A stretch of 17,567 nucleotides of DNA, from positions 1 to 17,567 of the forward strand of contig DITH01000091.1 of assembly GCA_002422745.1 (NCBI GenBank), written 5' to 3'. The notes beneath the pieces are model-generated. The model was given only the letters and a program-made list of their open reading frames with translations. It made no database searches and had not been told where the DNA came from. The position numbers were made by a program, and so were the translations under genes. Origin of the DNA: Alphaproteobacteria bacterium UBA6189 (GTDB lineage Bacteria > Pseudomonadota > Alphaproteobacteria > Rickettsiales > UBA3002). Shown here one piece after another: positions 7,017-13,792 of the stretch. Numbering within the stretch: position 1 is the first letter of the stretch; every line of letters starts with the position of its first letter.

Positions 7017-7656
7017 GCGTCACTTGCGGCGTAACCAATGAGAGCCAGCGTTGAAACAGCGTTAAGCCATATCGGTGACTTTTTTCAGGGTGGAATTGCA
7101 CCCCAAGTAACTGCGCGCGCCCAATGGCGGCAGTAAGGTCGATCCCATAGGGTGTGGTGGCCAGTTGCTCGGCCGCATCGGCGCAGACCGCATGGTAACT
7201 ATGCACGAAATAATAACGATGCTCCGGCAATGTATCAGCAAACAGAGGGTGCGGTTGAGTGATGCGCACTTGGTTCCACCCCATATGCGGTACTTTCAGT
7301 GTTGGGCTCTCGACAGTGGCAGCGGGGATGCGATGGCAGCGGCCGCGTAGCCAGCCTAACCCTTCGCTATCGCCTTCTGCGCTGCCTTCCAACAATAACT
7401 GCATTCCGAGGCAAATACCCAGCAGTGGAGTGTTTTTTTCCTGTACCGCGGCGCATAGTGGCTGCACCAGATCACGGGTGTGCAGTTCTTCCATGGCACG
7501 GCCGAAATGGCCCACCCCCGGCAGGATCAGCGCGCTGGCTGACAGAATGTCGGCGGCGGTCGTGGCGAGCACCACCTCCTCGGCGCCGGCTTTGCGCAAC
7601 ATGTTTCGGATCGAGCCGTTATTGCCCATGCCATAATCGATAATGCCAATCACCAT
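7012..7656 (-). CDS. hisH: HisH-type glutamine amidotransferase (imidazole glycerol phosphate synthase subunit or LPS-associated paralogue)
   Basis: Class I glutamine amidotransferase that releases ammonia from glutamine for a HisF-type partner. Motifs visible: IIDYGMGN at the start, LILPGVGHFG (oxyanion region), GICLGMQLLLEGS with the nucleophilic Cys, KVPHMGWNQV, YYFVHSY and QFHPEKS with the catalytic His-Glu. With ATG 7656 the protein has 214 residues, normal for HisH; a TTG at 7668 would add four. No hisF, hisA or other his gene is adjacent, so it is an orphan here. Paralogues that work with a WbpG-type amidotransferase in acetamidino-sugar synthesis (HisH2/WbpZ-like) are an alternative, and the IDYGMGNNGSIRN start would fit either. 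The family is sure; the pathway is not. Confidence 0.88.
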   Translation of the reverse strand: MVIGIIDYGMGNNGSIRNMLRKAGAEEVVLATTAADILSASALILPGVGHFGRAMEELHTRDLVQPLCAAVQEKNTPLLGICLGMQLLLEGSAEGDSEGLGWLRGRCHRIPAATVESPTLKVPHMGWNQVRITQPHPLFADTLPEHRYYFVHSYHAVCADAAEQLATTPYGIDLTAAIGRAQLLGVQFHPEKSHRYGLTLFQRWLSLVTPQVTR

Positions 7657-7897
7657 ACCAGCGCCCAAATAAACTCGTTAAATGCGCATGGCATCGCTGC
7701 GACTAAAAAGCAATTTTCTTCGGCGACGCGCGCAACCTCGGCACTGTTTATGGCGAGGGACACTAACCGGGTAGTTAAGTCCACTCAGCTGCGGGAAAGG
7801 CTGAAAATCGGCCTTTTTACCGGGAACGATTCCCGTGCGGGAGGAGGGCGGCGGTGAGCCCATGTTCGGGCTCGAAAGAGGGAACATAAGGTTCTAG
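7657..7897. other. Non-coding stretch with a cluster of hairpins
   Basis: This is the first part of a 444-bp gap between hisH and the cold-shock gene. Short ORFs here have no ribosome-binding site and no recognisable protein pattern. Inverted repeats are dense: CCTCG/CGAGG (7736-7758), ACTA/TAGT (7762-7775), AAAGGC/GCCTTT (7796-7816), CGGGAA/TTCCCG (7821-7835, 3-nt loop) and GAGCCC/GGGCTC (7856-7873, 6-nt loop). The pattern suggests a structured RNA or a hisH leader. I could not match it to 6S RNA, SRP RNA, tmRNA or a known riboswitch by eye. Confidence 0.4.
7796..7818 (+). terminator. Terminator-like hairpin with T-run, plus strand
   Basis: AAAGGC (7796-7801) pairs with GCCTTT (7811-7816), with a possible extra T-G pair inside, and the stem runs into TTTTT (7814-7818). 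It would end a plus-strand transcript, yet no plus-strand gene lies just upstream, so it may mark the 3' end of a small RNA or stop read-through. Confidence 0.3.
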
Positions 7898-7925
7898 TTG
7901 ACGTTTGTGAATAAATGCGTATGGT
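7898..7925 (+). promoter_or_regulatory. Sigma-70-type promoter of the cold-shock gene
   Basis: TTGACG at 7898-7903 (5/6 match to -35) and TATGGT at 7920-7925 (4/6 match to -10) have a 16-bp spacer. Transcription would start near 7932 and give a leader of about 170 nt before the cold-shock ORF, a length usual for cspA-type mRNAs. Confidence 0.55.
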
Positions 7926-7931
7926 GCAGGC

Positions 7932-8100
7932 GATTTTATTTGCTGCTCTTACACGTGCTTGCTGCCTCGGCAGCGTATCTTTCGATACACCGGTCTTTCG
8001 ACTTAAGGCGTTTGGTTAGGGTTCCCGATGATACATCGGAGATGGAATCACCCAGTTACCGCGGTGGTAGCTGGAAACAAATGTTTTAGGAGACTACACT
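7932..8100 (+). promoter_or_regulatory. Structured 5' leader of the cold-shock mRNA
   Basis: Four stem-loops follow one another: GCTGC/GCAGC (7961-7974), GTATC/GATAC (7975-7988), CCGATG/CATCGG (8025-8039) and CCAGTTACC/GGTAGCTGG with one U-G pair (8052-8074). The last ends 13 nt before the TAGGAG ribosome-binding site at 8087-8092. Temperature-dependent refolding that controls translation is known for cspA leaders of E. coli; it is inferred here. Confidence 0.5.
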
Positions 8101-8304
8101 ATGGCTACCGGTACCGTTAAATGGTTCAACCCCACCAAAGGCTTCGGCTTCATTCAACCTGACCAAGGTGGCGCGGACATTTTCGTCCACATCAGCGCTG
8201 TTGAAAAAGCTGGCATGCGCAGCCTCGACGAAGGCCAGAAGATCAGCTACGAGCTGGTCACCGATAAAGGCAAGACGTCGGCTGGCAATCTGCAAGCTGC
8301 TTAA
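8101..8304 (+). CDS. CspA-family cold-shock protein
   Basis: A 67-aa single cold-shock domain that binds single-stranded RNA/DNA and acts as RNA chaperone. It has [14 protein letters not shown] with RNP1 (KGFGFI) and DIFVHISAV with RNP2 (IFVHIS), both carrying the RNA-stacking aromatic residues. Length is normal for bacterial Csp proteins. An AGGAG site lies 8 nt before the ATG. A DEAD-box helicase gene begins 88 bp downstream on the same strand, a functional pairing for mRNA unfolding. Induction by cold is probable from the long structured leader, but the paralogue (cspA, cspE and so on) cannot be told. Confidence 0.96.
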   Translation: MATGTVKWFNPTKGFGFIQPDQGGADIFVHISAVEKAGMRSLDEGQKISYELVTDKGKTSAGNLQAA

Positions 8305-8331
8305 GCTTTCTTTCTAAGCTTATTCTTATCA
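8302..8331 (+). terminator. Weak terminator-like hairpin after the cold-shock gene
   Basis: TAAGCTT (8302-8308) and AAGCTTA (8316-8322) form a 7-bp, mostly A-T stem with a 7-nt loop, starting in the stop codon and followed by TTCTTATC. It may terminate part of the transcripts before the helicase gene. Confidence 0.35.
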
Positions 8332-8341
8332 TTCGAGCCAT

Positions 8342-8370
8342 CGCATCACCGGGGTTTTCCCGGTGGTGCG
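8342..8370 (+). other. Strong 12-bp hairpin between cold-shock and helicase genes
   Basis: CGCATCACCGGG (8342-8353) pairs with CCCGGTGGTGCG (8359-8370) around a GTTTT loop, with one T-G pair. There is no T-run behind it, so it is not a standard terminator. It sits 11 nt before the AGGAAAG ribosome-binding site of the helicase. An mRNA stabiliser, a processing site or an attenuator of helicase translation are possible. Confidence 0.5.
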
Positions 8371-8392
8371 ATCGCGCATTAGGAAAGATATC

Positions 8393-9604
8393 ATGGAAAA
8401 TTTTGACGCGCTGGGTCTTCCCCGCGTACTGAATCAGGCGCTTGCATACCTGAAATTTACCACCCCAACCCCCATTCAGGCCGCCGCGATTCCGCCCGCG
8501 CTGGCTGGCAAAGACATTCTTGGATCGGCCCAAACCGGCACCGGCAAAACCGCCGCCTTTGGTATTCCACTGATCGCCCATCTGCTGGCCAATCCCACGG
8601 CCGGCGCATTGGTGATGACCCCGACGCGGGAACTGGCTGTGCAGGTCATTGCCCTGCTTGAACAGCTTCTCGGCGAAGGTACGGGCATTCGTACCGCACT
8701 GATCATCGGCGGTGAGCCGATGAGCAAACAGTTGCGTCAGTTGCAAAACCGTCCGCGCCTGATTGTGGGCACGCCGGGCCGCATCAACGACCACCTGACC
8801 CGCCGTACCCTGAAATTCGCGACGACGGATTTCCTCGTTCTCGACGAAACCGACCGTATGCTCGATATGGGCTTCGGCGTGCAGATCGATAAGATCCTCG
8901 CGCAAATGCCCCCGAAGCGGCAGACCCTGCTGTTCTCGGCGACCCTGCCGGCGAACATTGTCACGTTGTCGAGCAAATACATGACCGACCCGCTGCGCGT
9001 GTCGGTAGGGGAAACCCATTTGCCGATCGAGCGTATCACCCAGGAAAATATCGTGCTGAAGGAAGACGATAAATACGCCCAGCTTCTGCTGCAACTGCAG
9101 CAACGCGAAGGCTCGATTATCGTATTCGTGAAAACGAAATGGGGCACCGAGAAAATGGCCAAGAAACTGCGTGAAATCAATTACGCCGCCGATGCCATTC
9201 ACGGCGACCTTCGCCAGCGTGAACGCGACAAAGCGATCACGGCATTCCGCTCGAAACAAACGCGTATCATGGTGGCGACAGACATCGCCGCCCGTGGCCT
9301 CGATATCCCGCATATCGAGCACGTGATTAACTACGATCTGCCGCAATGCCCTGAAGATTACATCCACCGTATCGGCCGTACTGCCCGTGCAGGGGCTGAG
9401 GGCGCGGCGGTGAATCTTATCACCGGGCAGGACCGTAAAAAATGGATGGCGATTCAACGCTTGCTGAACCCCGGTGCGAAGCCGGAACCGCTGGCAGGCG
9501 GAGAAGAAAGCTGTAGGCCTCGCAAATCTTTCGGCAAGAAACGCTTCCGTCCGGGTTCGCGTAAACCGGCGGGCCAGCATCGCCCGATGCCGAAAGCCGC
9601 CTGA
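8393..9604 (+). CDS. DEAD-box ATP-dependent RNA helicase with DETD motif II
   Basis: A 403-aa two-domain RNA helicase of RhlE/DeaD type that unwinds structured RNA with ATP. Motifs occur in order: Q motif (TTPTPIQ, 23-29), I (AQTGTGKT, 46-53), Ia (PTRELA), Ib (TPGR), II DETD (151-154), III SAT (182-184), IV (IIVFVKT), V (ATDIAARGLDI) and VI (HRIGRTARAG). The C-terminus is a short basic tail (KSFGKKRFRPGSRK), as in RhlE proteins. Motif II has Thr in place of the usual Ala; Asp and Glu needed for Mg-ATP are intact. ATG 8393 is preferred because AGGAAAG lies 5 nt upstream; a longer GTG form would start inside the hairpin. It follows the cold-shock gene and precedes an ABC-F gene by 13 bp. Role in cold adaptation or ribosome assembly is inferred. 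Confidence 0.95.
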   Translation: MENFDALGLPRVLNQALAYLKFTTPTPIQAAAIPPALAGKDILGSAQTGTGKTAAFGIPLIAHLLANPTAGALVMTPTRELAVQVIALLEQLLGEGTGIRTALIIGGEPMSKQLRQLQNRPRLIVGTPGRINDHLTRRTLKFATTDFLVLDETDRMLDMGFGVQIDKILAQMPPKRQTLLFSATLPANIVTLSSKYMTDPLRVSVGETHLPIERITQENIVLKEDDKYAQLLLQLQQREGSIIVFVKTKWGTEKMAKKLREINYAADAIHGDLRQRERDKAITAFRSKQTRIMVATDIAARGLDIPHIEHVINYDLPQCPEDYIHRIGRTARAGAEGAAVNLITGQDRKKWMAIQRLLNPGAKPEPLAGGEESCRPRKSFGKKRFRPGSRKPAGQHRPMPKAA

Positions 9605-9617
9605 TCGTTAACGTGCA

Positions 9618-11447
9618 ATGCTGACGATTCAGGATTTAACCTACCGCGTTGGTGGCCGCACGCTGCTTGACCGCGCCGCGCTCTCGATCGGAGCGGGGCA
9701 GCGGGTGGGGCTTGTCGGCCCCAACGGGGTGGGGAAATCCACCCTGTTCAAGCTGATTGCCGGCGAACTGATGGCCGATGCCGGTGATATCAGCATCGTC
9801 AAGAATGCCAGTGTCGGCTGGGTGAAGCAGGATTTGCCCGAAGACGATACCAGCCTGATTGACATCGTCCTCGCCGCCGATACCGAGCGCAACGCCCTGC
9901 TGCAGGAGGTCGAAACCGTCGAAGACCCGGAACGCATGGCGTATATCTATACGCGGCTGGAAGAAATCAGCGCGTATGATGCCCCATCACGTGCCGCGAC
10001 GATTCTCTCCGGCCTCGGCTTCGACACCGCCGCGCAGCAGCGGCCGATCTCGGATTTCTCGGGCGGTTGGCGCATGCGCGTGGCGCTCGCCGCCACCCTG
10101 TTTCGTCAGCCCAACCTGCTGATGCTCGACGAGCCGACCAACCACCTCGATTTCGAGGCGATGATCTGGCTGGAAAACTACCTGATGCGGTACCGCGAGA
10201 CGCTGCTCATCATCAGCCACGACCGCGAGATTCTGAATAAAACGGTCACCCATATCCTGCATATGGAGGATCAGAAACTCAACGCTTATACCGGTACGTA
10301 CGACGAGTTCGAACGCCGCCGCGCCGAGCGCCTGATGAACCAGACGGCGCTGCGCGAAAAGCAGCTCAAACAAAAAGCCCATATGCAGAAATTCGTTGAC
10401 CGTTTCGGTGCGACGGCCAGTAAAGCCCGCCAGGCCCAAAGTCGCCTCAAGGCCATTGCCAAAATGGATATTGTCGATGCCGTGATGGCCGACCGCGTGA
10501 CCGCGTTCGAGTTCCCCGAGCCCGAACCGCTGCGCTCGCCCCTCATTACCCTCGATTTTGTCGATGCAGGCTACGAGCCCGAAAAGCCCATCCTGCGGAA
10601 GCTGAATCTACGCATCGATATGGACGACCGCATCGCCCTGCTGGGCGCGAACGGTAACGGGAAATCAACGTTGGTGAAACTACTCGCCGGGCATTTATCG
10701 CCGCAGCTGGGTGAAATTCATAAATCAGGCAAACTCAAAGTCGGCTATTTCGCCCAGTTCCAGACCGACGAACTGGATGTCAATCTCACGCCCTACCAAA
10801 CCATGCAGCAAGTCATGAAAACCCTGGCCGAACCCAAAGTGCGTGCGGTGCTGGGTAAGTTCGGCTTCGATAAAGACAAGGCCGACACCAAGGTGGGCGA
10901 ATGTTCGGGCGGGGAAAAAGCCCGGTTGCTCTTTTGCCTGATGAGCTATCACGCGCCGCATATTATGCTGCTCGACGAGCCGACCAACCACTTGGATATG
11001 GACGCCCGCGAAGCGCTGATGCAGGCGCTCAATAATTATACCGGCGCGGTGATCCTCGTCAGTCACGATCCGCACCTGGTCGAGAATGTCGCCGACCGCC
11101 TGTGGCTGGTAGCCGACGGCACCTGTGTGCCCTACGAGGACGATCTGGAAGCATACAAGAAACTGGTCGTGCAGCAGCGCAAGCGCGAACGCGAAGGCTC
11201 CAAAGAACAAGCCCGCCGGCAGAAAAAAGGCAAGAAAAACGCCAGCCCCGAACAGCAGGCCGCCCAGTTGGAAGACGCGCTGGCCACTGCCGTCGCCGAT
11301 CGGGACGCTATCGAGAACGAGCTGGTCGTCTGCAGTACCAGCGGCGACGCACGGCAACTCAAACAGTTGAACGATCGCTATGCCCAGCTGCAAGCCAGGG
11401 TAGCGGACGCTCAGCAGGCGTTGGATCAGTACATCGCCAGCTTATAA
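9618..11447 (+). CDS. ABC-F family ATPase (YheS/Uup-like translation factor)
   Basis: Soluble 609-aa protein with two ABC domains and no membrane segments; ABC-F proteins act at the ribosome E site on stalled or initiating complexes. Domain 1 has GPNGVGKST (34-42), signature FSGGWRMR and LDEPTNHLD with Glu172. Domain 2 has GANGNGKST (343-351), signature CSGGEKARL and LDEPTNHLD with Glu454. The linker (P-site tRNA-interaction motif) contains FVDRFGATASKARQAQSR, closest to YheS. A basic stretch (KREREGSKEQARRQKKGKK) leads to a C-terminal coiled coil over the last ~60 residues. It follows the helicase after 13 bp, so it is probably cotranscribed, although no Shine-Dalgarno precedes the ATG. The ABC-F call is firm; the subfamily is tentative. 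Confidence 0.94.
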   Translation: MLTIQDLTYRVGGRTLLDRAALSIGAGQRVGLVGPNGVGKSTLFKLIAGELMADAGDISIVKNASVGWVKQDLPEDDTSLIDIVLAADTERNALLQEVETVEDPERMAYIYTRLEEISAYDAPSRAATILSGLGFDTAAQQRPISDFSGGWRMRVALAATLFRQPNLLMLDEPTNHLDFEAMIWLENYLMRYRETLLIISHDREILNKTVTHILHMEDQKLNAYTGTYDEFERRRAERLMNQTALREKQLKQKAHMQKFVDRFGATASKARQAQSRLKAIAKMDIVDAVMADRVTAFEFPEPEPLRSPLITLDFVDAGYEPEKPILRKLNLRIDMDDRIALLGANGNGKSTLVKLLAGHLSPQLGEIHKSGKLKVGYFAQFQTDELDVNLTPYQTMQQVMKTLAEPKVRAVLGKFGFDKDKADTKVGECSGGEKARLLFCLMSYHAPHIMLLDEPTNHLDMDAREALMQALNNYTGAVILVSHDPHLVENVADRLWLVADGTCVPYEDDLEAYKKLVVQQRKREREGSKEQARRQKKGKKNASPEQQAAQLEDALATAVADRDAIENELVVCSTSGDARQLKQLNDRYAQLQARVADAQQALDQYIASL

Positions 11448-11566
11448 GCGACGGTGCGATCGGACTATTGCCGATAAATCCATTGCAAGTGTGACAGTGC
11501 ATTCTACATTAGGCGTTAGCAATGGAAGGATGCACGGCATGGATACGCAGCGAACAGCGGCCTACG

Positions 11567-11902
11567 ATGGATGAACTACTGGCAGTGAGCCTTCTCGTCA
11601 TGGTATTTGCCGGCACGGGGCTTGCCATGCTCTACATCCGCATGCTGACGCGGTTCTTCGCCGAACTGCGCGAGCGCGAGCCGCAGCAATGGAAAGCCAT
11701 CGGCGGCCCAAGCCTGCTGAATATGCTGCTGCTTCCCTTCATCAACTTTCGCAAATTCTATGCATTTTATCCGGTGTTGAAAGCTCGCCGCCATGATCCG
11801 GCCTACCGGTATGCCCACCCTGCCTACCGGCTATTGAAAACCGGCTTATGCTTTTGCATCGCCCTGTTCGTCAACATGATTGCTTTGGTGTGTGCGTTGT
11901 AA
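11567..11902 (+). CDS. Small membrane protein, UspB-like layout
   Basis: A 111-aa product with an N-terminal membrane helix (ELLAVSLLVMVFAGTGLAMLYI), a charged middle (RFFAELREREPQQW, then RKFYAFYPVLKARRHDPAYR) and a C-terminal membrane helix (GLCFCIALFVNMIALVCAL). Two end helices around a basic cytoplasmic middle recall UspB (universal stress protein B) and similar alphaproteobacterial hypotheticals; sequence identity with UspB looks low, so the name is only a hint. An ATG at 11522 would add 15 residues (MEGCTAWIRSEQRPT), which look unlike a native N-terminus; a possible promoter (TTGCAA at 11483-11488, TACATT at 11505-11510) would put the transcript start near 11517, which favours the later start. 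The gene ends 15 bp from the convergent haemoglobin gene. Confidence 0.6.
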   Translation: MDELLAVSLLVMVFAGTGLAMLYIRMLTRFFAELREREPQQWKAIGGPSLLNMLLLPFINFRKFYAFYPVLKARRHDPAYRYAHPAYRLLKTGLCFCIALFVNMIALVCAL

Positions 11903-11917
11903 CGTCAGCTAATGCCA

Positions 11918-12292
11918 TTACGGCGATTGATTGAGTACATCGGCGCGTGTTGTTTCCACTATCGCCAATGCTTCGGCAATCAGGTCGGGCGCTACCTGTA
12001 ATTCTTCCATCGCCGTTTTAAGATGCAGGGCTACCCGGTCAAAATGCGTATCGTCCAGACCATTTCTTACCGAATCGCGATGCGCCACACGTAAGGATTT
12101 TCCTGTATAGGCACTGGGCCCCCCAAACGCATAGGTAACGAACCCCACCTGGCTCATGCGCAAGCGTTCTACATCGATGGAATCGAAAAATGGCGCCAGG
12201 GTTTCATCGTCCAGAATCTTTTCATACATCTTGATGACGGTAGCACGCACGGCGCTATCCCCACCTATCCGCTCATAGAGGCTTTTACTCAT
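11918..12292 (-). CDS. Truncated haemoglobin, group 1 (TrHbN-like)
   Basis: A 124-aa haem protein with the 2-on-2 globin fold. Aligned by eye to Mycobacterium tuberculosis HbN with a constant offset of 10, the pocket residues are kept: TyrB10 (Tyr23), PheCD1 (Phe36), GlnE11 (Gln48) and proximal HisF8 (His71, in VAHRD). The GGP..YTG turn also fits group 1. The pre-A extension of HbN is missing. Tyr-B10 with Gln-E11 supports O2 binding and NO dioxygenation in HbN, so NO detoxification or O2 sensing is plausible. The gene lies 26 bp downstream of the NtrC-type activator on the same strand, so the two may be cotranscribed. No strong Shine-Dalgarno is seen. Confidence 0.9.
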   Translation of the reverse strand: MSKSLYERIGGDSAVRATVIKMYEKILDDETLAPFFDSIDVERLRMSQVGFVTYAFGGPSAYTGKSLRVAHRDSVRNGLDDTHFDRVALHLKTAMEELQVAPDLIAEALAIVETTRADVLNQSP

Positions 12293-12318
12293 GGTCCCAG
12301 TATAAAATGAAAAACGGA

Positions 12319-13722
12319 TTACGCATCTTTTATTTTACGATAGAAGGTGGATTTGGCCATGCCAAGCAAATCGGCGGCACGCGTAACATTGCCCTCGCAC
12401 GCTTCCAGCGTGAGATGTATGATCTCGCGTTCCAGCTCTTCCATCGATTTATGACTTCCGTCAGCCCTCTGGCGCGACAGGAACTGAGCGGGTTGCCCAT
12501 TCTGCGCTGGTGCTGGCGGTTGTGGCATAGGCTGGTGTAGTTGTTGCAGTATTCCGCGATCGATAGATGCTCCCTCCTGCAATACCAGCGCCCGGTACAA
12601 CAGGTTGGCGAGCTCGCGCACATTGCCGGGCCACTCTGCCTCCGCCAGGTAGGTTTTTGCATCCTCCGTCAGGGGCGGTAACGGGAGGCTTTCCGCCATG
12701 GTGATGCGTTTGAGGAAGTGCTGGGCCAGCCGCAGGATATCACCACGGCGTTGCCGCAGCGGCGGCAGCGTAATCGGCAAGACATTCAGGCGGAAATACA
12801 GATCCTCACGAAAATTTCCGTGGGCCATCTGGGTGCTCAGATCGCAATGCGTGGCCGAAATAAAGCGGACTTGAATCGGCACCGCCCGTGTCGCGCCCAC
12901 CGGTTCAACCTCTTTCTCCTGCAGTACGCGTAATAATTTTACCTGGGCTTCAAGGGGCAGTTCACCGATTTCATCGAGAAAAATCGTGCCTCCTTCGGCT
13001 TCCCGGAATTTACCAATGGAACGGCTCGTTGCACCGGTAAAGGACCCTTTTTCGTGACCGAACAACGTGCTTTCCACCAGATTGGGCGGAATGGCGCCGC
13101 AATTAATCGTAACAAACGGACCGCCACCGCGTTTGCTTTCACCATGAATGGCGCGGGCAAACAATTCCTTGCCGACACCCGTTTCGCCGAGCAGTAGTAC
13201 CGGCACATCGGAACCGGCCGCTTTGCGGCCCAATTGCACTGAGCCCGCCAGCCCGTGCTGGTGACCGATAAGATCATGGAAGGTGAGGGTGCCCTCTTTT
13301 TCGCGTTGCAGGCGACGCACTTCGTCGGCCAGTTCAGACAGACGTAGCGCGTTGATCAGCGCGACATCGAGCTTGGCCGGATCAACCGGTTTGGTCAGAA
13401 AATCGTTTGCGCCCTGCTTAATGGCCTTCACCGCGAGGGCTGCGTCGTCCTGCGCCGTCAGCATAATGACCGGAAGTGTCGGACGCATTCGGCGGATTGC
13501 CCGCAAGGCTTCGAATCCGTCCATGGTAGGCATGCCGATATCCAGTAAAATCGCATCGACCGGCGCCATATCCGCCCGGGATAACTGGTGCAGTACTTCC
13601 TGTCCGTCCGCAGCGTAACATACCTGGTAACCAAGTTTCCGGGTAAGCAGCAGGCCGATCATCTGGGCCTGCATCGGGTCGTCTTCAGCTATCAGAATGG
13701 TTGTAGTCGCCGCTACTCTCAT
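12319..13722 (-). CDS. NtrC-family sigma-54-dependent response regulator
   Basis: A 467-aa activator with three domains. The receiver (8-125) has acidic AEDD, phospho-acceptor Asp61 (LLDIGMP), Thr89 and Lys111. The AAA+ domain (150-375) has Walker A GETGVGKE (179-186), the sigma-54 loop GSFTGA (226-231; usual form GAFTGA), Walker B TIFLDE (Asp250, Glu251) and WPGNVREL. The C-terminal Fis-type HTH (436-465) reads GNVTRAADLLGMAKSTFYRKI. A Pro/Gln-rich linker (397-412) precedes the HTH. The gene diverges from the receiver-kinase operon, whose start is preceded by a sigma-54 promoter, the obvious target. The start codon has no Shine-Dalgarno; AT-rich -10-like hexamers lie 6-12 bp upstream, so the leader may be absent or very short. 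Confidence 0.95.
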   Translation of the reverse strand: MRVAATTTILIAEDDPMQAQMIGLLLTRKLGYQVCYAADGQEVLHQLSRADMAPVDAILLDIGMPTMDGFEALRAIRRMRPTLPVIMLTAQDDAALAVKAIKQGANDFLTKPVDPAKLDVALINALRLSELADEVRRLQREKEGTLTFHDLIGHQHGLAGSVQLGRKAAGSDVPVLLLGETGVGKELFARAIHGESKRGGGPFVTINCGAIPPNLVESTLFGHEKGSFTGATSRSIGKFREAEGGTIFLDEIGELPLEAQVKLLRVLQEKEVEPVGATRAVPIQVRFISATHCDLSTQMAHGNFREDLYFRLNVLPITLPPLRQRRGDILRLAQHFLKRITMAESLPLPPLTEDAKTYLAEAEWPGNVRELANLLYRALVLQEGASIDRGILQQLHQPMPQPPAPAQNGQPAQFLSRQRADGSHKSMEELEREIIHLTLEACEGNVTRAADLLGMAKSTFYRKIKDA

Positions 13723-13752
13723 TTTGGGAATATAGCATAATTTTTTCCTAAA
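13723..13752. promoter_or_regulatory. Inverted repeat, candidate activator binding site (UAS) and autoregulatory site
   Basis: TTTGGGAA (13723-13730) and TTCCTAAA (13745-13752) are inverted with 7 of 8 bases matching and arm centres 22 bp apart, two helical turns. Relative to the start predicted from the sigma-54 element (about 13849) it lies at -97 to -126, where NtrC-type activators bind. It abuts the activator's ATG and covers its likely promoter, so self-repression is possible. The site is AT-rich and inferred. Confidence 0.45.
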
Positions 13753-13792
13753 ATCGAACGCAAAGTGAGAATGACGTGAAGTGGCAGATAAT

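Noticed and set aside
7678..7887. A 69-codon minus-strand ORF upstream of hisH
   Set aside because: It has no ribosome-binding site, its composition is unlike a protein, and its bases are explained better by the hairpin cluster.
7921..8019. A 32-codon ORF (MVQAILFAAL...) in the cold-shock leader, weakly signal-peptide-like
   Set aside because: It overlaps the predicted -10 and starts before the likely transcript start, with no ribosome-binding site.
8258..9580. A 440-codon open frame on the minus strand across the helicase gene
   Set aside because: It is fully antisense to a canonical DEAD-box helicase, and the protein is Arg/His/Gln-rich without any recognisable domain. It is a shadow of GC-biased codon use.
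11459..11475. ATCGG/CCGAT hairpin after the ABC-F gene as a terminator
   Set aside because: Only 5 bp of stem, a 7-nt loop and no T-run.
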